Part shown: positions 48,814 to 52,985 of the stretch, one piece after another
How positions within the stretch are numbered: position 1 is the stretch's first letter
How the letters are laid out: each line of letters begins with the position of its first letter
NCBI RefSeq assembly: GCF_003226555.1
Contig: NZ_QKQS01000026.1
Span: 2,809 to 55,793 of the forward strand
Length of the DNA: 52,985 nt
Origin: Rhodopseudomonas palustris
GTDB taxonomy: Bacteria; Pseudomonadota; Alphaproteobacteria; Rhizobiales; Xanthobacteraceae
Direction of reading: 5' to 3'
Translations under genes and position numbers: made by a program
The notes under the pieces: generated by a model
Told to the model about the DNA's origin: nothing
Seen by the model: the letters and a program-made list of their open reading frames with translations, nothing else
Database searches by the model: none

Positions 48814-50055
48814 TTACTTCTTTCGAAAACTCGCCACCAGCTCGACATGCGGCGTGTACTTGAACTGATCGACCGGAGTCACACGCTCCAGCTTGAAGCC
48901 GCCGTCGATCAGCAGCTTGGCGTCGCGGGCGAAGGTGGTGGCGTTGCACGACACTGCGATCACCAGCGGCACCCGGCTGGCCGCGAGCTGTGCTACCTGC
49001 GCTTGCGCGCCCTGGCGCGGCGGATCGAACAGCACGGCGTCGAAGTCGCGCAGTTCGGGCGGTGCCAGCGGACGGCGAAACAGGTCGCGCGCTTCCGCCT
49101 TCACGGGCTTCAGCCCCGGCGTTCCCGGTGCGGCTTTCTGCAGCGCCGTGACCGCCGGCGCATCGCTGTCACAGGCGAACACCCGCGCTTTCTCGGCAAG
49201 GCGCAGCGCGAACGGGCCGACGCCGCAGAACAGATCCGCGACCTGCTTGGCGCGGCCGAGATGTGCCATCGCCAGCTCCGCCAGCGTCTGTTCGCCGAGC
49301 GCGGTCGCCTGCAGGAACGCCCCCGGCGGCAGCGTCACCTTGGCTTTGCCGATCGTCACCACCGGCGGCCGGCGCAGCAGAACTAATTCGCCATGCCGGG
49401 TCAGCCGCGCGAGCCTATGCTGCTCGGCGAGCTGCGACAGCAAGGTGATCATCTTCGGCGGCAGCGGCCCGGAGCCGCGTACGTCGATATCGAGCCCGTT
49501 CTCGGTGGCGGTGACTTGAATGTCGAGCGGCTTGCCGACCGGCGTCAGCGCTTCGGCCAACGCCCAGGCCGCTTCCAGCGCGCCGCCGAGCGCCGGATCG
49601 AGGATCGGGCAGTGATCGATACCGATGATCTCGTGACTTGCGGTGGCGCTGAAGCCGACTTTGAGGATGTCGTGCGTGCCGCGGCGGGCGTGCAGCGTGA
49701 TGCGGCGGCGTCCGGCGCCGTGAGCATCGATCAGCGGGTCGACCGCAACGTCGATTCCCGCCTGGGTCAGCGTCTCGACGACCAAATTGCGCTTCCACGC
49801 CCGATACGGCTCGTCGTGCAGATGCTGGATCGCGCAGCCGCCGCATACGCCGAAATGCGGACAGAACGGCGCGACCCGATCGGCGCTCGGCACCTCGACA
49901 CGCAGCAGCTTGCGGCGATCGGGATGGCCTTGCACCGCCTCGACGTCGACGGTTTCGCCGGGCAGCGCGAACGGCACGTAGATCGCGCTGCCTTGCGACA
50001 GGCTGACGCCGTCGCCACGGTGGCCGAGCTGATCGATCGTCAGGGTCTGGATCAT
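48814..50055 (-). CDS. 23S rRNA uracil-5-methyltransferase-like protein (RlmD/TrmA family)
   Basis: A 413-residue S-adenosylmethionine-dependent RNA methyltransferase. A TRAM-type start ([20 protein letters not shown]) is followed by the [4Fe-4S] cysteines C65, C71, C74 ([15 protein letters not shown]) and C149 (IDHCPIL). The methyltransferase motif is [16 protein letters not shown], with LFDPPRQGA and the catalytic Cys in [11 protein letters not shown]. Whether it acts on 23S rRNA or tRNA cannot be decided. Confidence 0.9.
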   Translation of the reverse strand: MIQTLTIDQLGHRGDGVSLSQGSAIYVPFALPGETVDVEAVQGHPDRRKLLRVEVPSADRVAPFCPHFGVCGGCAIQHLHDEPYRAWKRNLVVETLTQAGIDVAVDPLIDAHGAGRRRITLHARRGTHDILKVGFSATASHEIIGIDHCPILDPALGGALEAAWALAEALTPVGKPLDIQVTATENGLDIDVRGSGPLPPKMITLLSQLAEQHRLARLTRHGELVLLRRPPVVTIGKAKVTLPPGAFLQATALGEQTLAELAMAHLGRAKQVADLFCGVGPFALRLAEKARVFACDSDAPAVTALQKAAPGTPGLKPVKAEARDLFRRPLAPPELRDFDAVLFDPPRQGAQAQVAQLAASRVPLVIAVSCNATTFARDAKLLIDGGFKLERVTPVDQFKYTPHVELVASFRKK

Positions 50056-50101
50056 AGCGATGCGATAGTCTCCAGCCGGCAGGCCGTAAAGCCGGAACTG
50101 A

Positions 50102-51514
50102 TCAGGCGGCGACGGCGGCTGCCATCGAATCGCGGGTCAGCCGGTGGAAGCGCCACATCAGCAGCGCGGCGTAGACGATGAGGCCGATCGCCAGCCCGAT
50201 CCAGACCCCGAACGGGCCGAGCTGGGTGTGGAAGCCGAGCACCCAGCAGAACGGAAAGCCGATCAGCCAGAACCCGAGCACCGCAAACAGCAGTGGTATC
50301 TTGGTGTCGTTGCGGCCGCGCAGCGCACCGTTGGCGACGACTTGCAGGCCGTCGGCGATGAAGAAGCTGGCGCCGACGATCAGCAGCGATGCGGTGAGTG
50401 CCGCGGTCGCTGCCGCTGTCTCCGACTCGCCGAGAAACAGATACGGGATTTGATGCCGGGTCAGCGCTACCAGCAGCGTCATCGCGGCCATGAACACGAA
50501 GCCGAGGCCGATCGCCGCAAAGCCGGCGCGCCGCGCACCCGGCGGGTCGCCGCGACCGACCGCGTGGCCGACCCGCACCGTGGCGGCAACCGAAATCCCC
50601 ATCGGCACCATGAACATGATCGCCGCGACCTGCAGGGCGATCTGGTGGGCCGCGAGCGCGGTGGTGCCGAACAAGCCCATCAGCAACGCCGCCGCACCGA
50701 ACACGCCGTATTCCAGCACAGAGGCGCCCGAGATCGGCAGGCCGAGTTGCAACAGCCGTCGCATCAGCTCGCCGTCGAACCGGAATAGTTCGCCGAATAC
50801 CTGGTACTTACGGAACGGCCGCATCGTCACGCAAACCACGGCGGCGGCGGCGCACATCGCCCAGGACACGATCGTGGTGGCAAGGCCGGCGCCGAAGATC
50901 TCCAGCCGCGGCAGGCCGAGCGAGCCGTGGATCAGCACATAGGCGAGGCCGAGATTGATCGGGATTGCGGTCAGCATGATCCACAGCGCCGGCTCGGGCC
51001 GGTTCACCGCGCCCATGAAGCCGCGCAGCGCGATGAACAGCCAGCCCGGCACCAGTGACCATGCCAACCCGTCGAGATAATCGCCGGCGAGGCGCGACGT
51101 CGTTGCGTCCTGGCCGAGCGCGACCAGCAATTCCTCGCCGTACAGCTGGCCGAGCGTCAGCGGGACGCCGGCGATCACACCCGCCCACAGCCCGACGCGG
51201 AGCGACGCCCGCACCTGCCGCGGCGCGCGGGCACCGAACGCCTGTGCGGCCAGCGGTGTCACCGCGGAGACCAGACCGAGGCCCATCGTAAAGGTCGAGA
51301 ACAGCACGATATGCGCCAGCGCCGCCGCGGCCACGGCGGTGTCACCGAGCCGGCCGATCAACGCCAGATCGGTGGTCATCATCGCGATCTGGCCGAGCTG
51401 GGTCAGCGCCATCGGCCACGCGAGCCACAGCGTCTCGATCAGCTCTGTTCGCCACGCAGACGACTTCGCCGGCGCAAGCGCGCCGGCGGCGATGTTGGAA
51501 CCTGGTGCGGTCAT
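50102..51514 (-). CDS. MATE-family multidrug efflux transporter
   Basis: A 470-residue, 12-helix antiporter of the NorM type. [20 protein letters not shown] and the pseudo-repeated [20 protein letters not shown] mark the two halves, with [20 protein letters not shown] and [20 protein letters not shown] the matching loops. A start four codons earlier (51526) is possible. It lies 46 bases behind the leftward RNA methyltransferase start on the same strand. Substrates unknown; sodium or proton driven by family. Confidence 0.92.
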   Translation of the reverse strand: MTAPGSNIAAGALAPAKSSAWRTELIETLWLAWPMALTQLGQIAMMTTDLALIGRLGDTAVAAAALAHIVLFSTFTMGLGLVSAVTPLAAQAFGARAPRQVRASLRVGLWAGVIAGVPLTLGQLYGEELLVALGQDATTSRLAGDYLDGLAWSLVPGWLFIALRGFMGAVNRPEPALWIMLTAIPINLGLAYVLIHGSLGLPRLEIFGAGLATTIVSWAMCAAAAVVCVTMRPFRKYQVFGELFRFDGELMRRLLQLGLPISGASVLEYGVFGAAALLMGLFGTTALAAHQIALQVAAIMFMVPMGISVAATVRVGHAVGRGDPPGARRAGFAAIGLGFVFMAAMTLLVALTRHQIPYLFLGESETAAATAALTASLLIVGASFFIADGLQVVANGALRGRNDTKIPLLFAVLGFWLIGFPFCWVLGFHTQLGPFGVWIGLAIGLIVYAALLMWRFHRLTRDSMAAAVAA

Positions 51515-51580
51515 GGCGCGCACCATAACCGAAGTTACGGCCGGAGTAAGACTTTGGTTCCGGCGGCGTGCTGCGGCGTT

Positions 51581-52321
51581 TCAGCCGCGCCGGGCGCCGA
51601 GAAAGAACTCGACATTGCCGTCGCCGCCAGCGATCGACGAGGCAAAGACTTCGATGTCGCAGCAGCCGAGCGAGGCCGCGAAGGCGGTGACGTCGTTGCA
51701 CACGGCGCGATGCACCTTGGCGTCGCGGACGATGCCGCGCTTCGAGGGAGCCTCGAACTGCGGCTTGATCAGCGCCAGGAGACTCATCGGCGCCGCGGCG
51801 AGCGACAGCGCAGCTGGCAGCACCTGCTTCAGCGAGATGAAGCTGGCATCGATCACCACGACGTCCGGCCGCTGCGGCAGCCGTGTGCCTTCCAGCTTGC
51901 GGATGTCGGTCTCCTCCATCGAGACGATCTTGGGATGGCCGCGCAGCGAGGCGTGAAGCTGATCGCGGCCGACATCGACCGCGAACACCAGTGCAGCGCC
52001 GTGCGCCAGCAGCACCTCGGTGAACCCGCCGGTGGAGGAGCCGACGTCGAGGCAGACGTGATCCTCGATCGGAATCGGATAGCGCTCCAGCGCCCCGGCG
52101 AGCTTGACGCCGCCGCGCGACACCCAGGGATGCGCCGGCTGCGCTTCGAGCTCAGCGTTGAGGGCGATCGGTTCAGAGACTTTGGTGACCGGCTTGCCGT
52201 CGGCGAAGACGAGACCGGCCTCGATCGCCGCCTGCGCCCGCGCGCGGCTGTCGAACAGCCCGCGTTCGACCAGCACGACGTCGGCGCGCTTCCGGGACGG
52301 GGCATCGGGTGACTTCGCCAT
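51581..52321 (-). CDS. tlyA: TlyA-family rRNA 2'-O-methyltransferase
   Basis: A 246-residue protein with an S4 RNA-binding head (RADVVLVERGLFDSRARAQA) and a FtsJ-like methyltransferase domain: WVSRGGVKLAGALE, CLDVGSSTGGFTEVLLAHGA (SAM loop), DVVVIDASFISLKQVLPAAL and LIKPQFEAPSKRGIVRD. TlyA methylates cytidines in 16S and 23S rRNA in known cases. Only two bases separate its ATG from the stop of the upstream gene, so they share a transcript. Confidence 0.92.
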   Translation of the reverse strand: MAKSPDAPSRKRADVVLVERGLFDSRARAQAAIEAGLVFADGKPVTKVSEPIALNAELEAQPAHPWVSRGGVKLAGALERYPIPIEDHVCLDVGSSTGGFTEVLLAHGAALVFAVDVGRDQLHASLRGHPKIVSMEETDIRKLEGTRLPQRPDVVVIDASFISLKQVLPAALSLAAAPMSLLALIKPQFEAPSKRGIVRDAKVHRAVCNDVTAFAASLGCCDIEVFASSIAGGDGNVEFFLGARRG

Positions 52322-52323
52322 CG

Positions 52324-52887
52324 TCAGCGCGCCTGTTTCGGCCCCAGCCGCTGCGCCGCGATCCGGACGCATGCGGTGAAGCTGCCGAGATCATGCCATG
52401 GATCGGCCGGCGCAGCGCGCGGTGTCACCAGCGGCGCGCCGTGCAGATCGAGGCAATGGATCAGCATCAGATTGTCGGCGAGGCCGAAATCCTCGACCGC
52501 AAGGCCGTCGGCGCCGATCAGCAGGCCGGCGCGGCTCTCGACGGTCTCGAACTGCTTGACCCGCGCGACATAGTTCGCCGGATCGTTCGAATAGCCGAGC
52601 ACCAGCTTGCCGCGTCCGGCCATGTAGCCGAGTTCGTACACCGTGCCGGCGTCGGCACTGGGGCCGCGGAACGGCGTCAGATTGGCGATGATGGCGTCGG
52701 CCTCATTCATCATCGCCTCGTTGCCGCGGAAGATCTGCAGAGAAGCATCGTGTGCGGCGAGCGCCACCGCATTGTCGAGCGGAAACAGCCCGGTCAAGCC
52801 GTAGTCCGCGCACAGCTCGGCTTTGCGCCGCCCGATCTCGAGCGCATCGGGCAGGAAGACGTCGGGGCCGGCGAGATAGATCTTCAT
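52324..52887 (-). CDS. Nucleoside 2-deoxyribosyltransferase-like protein
   Basis: A 187-residue protein with MKIYLAGPDVFLPDALEIG at the N-terminus, the FPLDN loop, MMNEADAIIANLTPFRGPSA (Asp and nucleophile region) and DAGTVYELGYMAGRGKLVLG carrying the catalytic Glu. It should swap bases or hydrolyse deoxynucleosides or nucleotides. The ATG at 52887 is followed closely by tlyA downstream. A family C repeat lies just upstream, where its promoter would be. Confidence 0.88.
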   Translation of the reverse strand: MKIYLAGPDVFLPDALEIGRRKAELCADYGLTGLFPLDNAVALAAHDASLQIFRGNEAMMNEADAIIANLTPFRGPSADAGTVYELGYMAGRGKLVLGYSNDPANYVARVKQFETVESRAGLLIGADGLAVEDFGLADNLMLIHCLDLHGAPLVTPRAAPADPWHDLGSFTACVRIAAQRLGPKQAR

Positions 52888-52902
52888 GGGTGGGTGATTT
52901 TT

Positions 52903-52971
52903 ACCTCTCCCCGCGCGCGGGGAGAGGTCGGAATTGGCGCGTCAGCGCGAATTCCGGGTGAGGGGGCGTCT
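52903..52971. repeat. Dispersed palindromic repeat, family C (left part)
   Basis: ACCTCTCCCCGCGCGCGGGG plus AGAGGT, then a small hairpin and GGGTGAGGGGGCGTCTC, as in the left half of 31179-31355. It continues to or beyond the end of the window. Confidence 0.8.
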
Positions 52972-52985
52972 CAACGAGTCTGAGC

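Overview
The window is chromosomal DNA of high GC content from an alphaproteobacterium of the Bradyrhizobium/Rhodopseudomonas group. This is inferred from content: CpdR and RcdA homologues, ZapA, DUF1192 and DUF4164 proteins, a shared locus for oxygen-independent ubiquinone synthesis with FixK/FNR-type sites, and dispersed palindromic elements of the kind seen in Bradyrhizobiaceae. A purple non-sulfur phototroph close to Rhodopseudomonas palustris is the best guess. No species assignment can be proven from the sequence alone. Almost everything is housekeeping or metabolic; there is no prophage, CRISPR array or recognisable transposase.

Layout. 1-5.7 kb: lytic transglycosylase, TauE-family exporter, HisN, a candidate small RNA, N-formylglutamate amidohydrolase, CpdR and tRNA-Val. 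5.7-10.5 kb: a TetR regulator with a clear operator, divergent from a three-gene molybdenum aldehyde oxidoreductase operon (paoABC type). 10.5-13.4 kb: wrbA and a pirin gene opposite a LysR regulator. 13.4-18.1 kb: a DsbD-N-like secreted protein, YqgE, and a GGDEF/EAL membrane protein with a degenerate GGDEF site. 18.2-23.0 kb: PIG3-type quinone reductase, DUF1192 protein, a second candidate small RNA, RcdA, L31 and an ABC exporter. 23.0-24.4 kb: a low-GC HEPN-like gene, an orphan antitoxin-like gene and a GNAT. 24.5-28.9 kb: an OmpA-like/MotA-like pair and a DUF1295/cyclopropane-synthase-like pair. 29.0-31.2 kb: two tiny membrane proteins behind a FixK-type box, an XRE/DUF2975 pair and a lipoprotein.

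31.4-36.1 kb holds the most coherent system. ubiD-ubiX run left and ubiT-ubiU-ubiV run right from one intergenic region whose centre is a 14-bp FixK/FNR-type box. UbiU and UbiV keep all eight iron-sulfur cysteines, so this is a locus for oxygen-independent ubiquinone synthesis. A box differing by one base sits at the same distance before the two tiny membrane proteins 4.5 kb away, suggesting they belong to the same low-oxygen regulon.

36.6-38.5 kb: a secreted alpha/beta hydrolase opposite a TetR regulator. 38.6-47.6 kb: a leftward central-carbon cluster (tkt, gap, pgk, fba, a ThiE-like protein, a Sel1-repeat protein, an inositol-phosphatase) with a MazEF toxin-antitoxin pair inserted between pgk and fba. 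47.9-52.9 kb: DUF4164 protein and ZapA, a 23S rRNA methyltransferase of the RlmD/TrmA family, a MATE exporter, TlyA and a nucleoside 2-deoxyribosyltransferase-like protein. At least five families of palindromic repeats of about 70-180 bp fill intergenic spaces.
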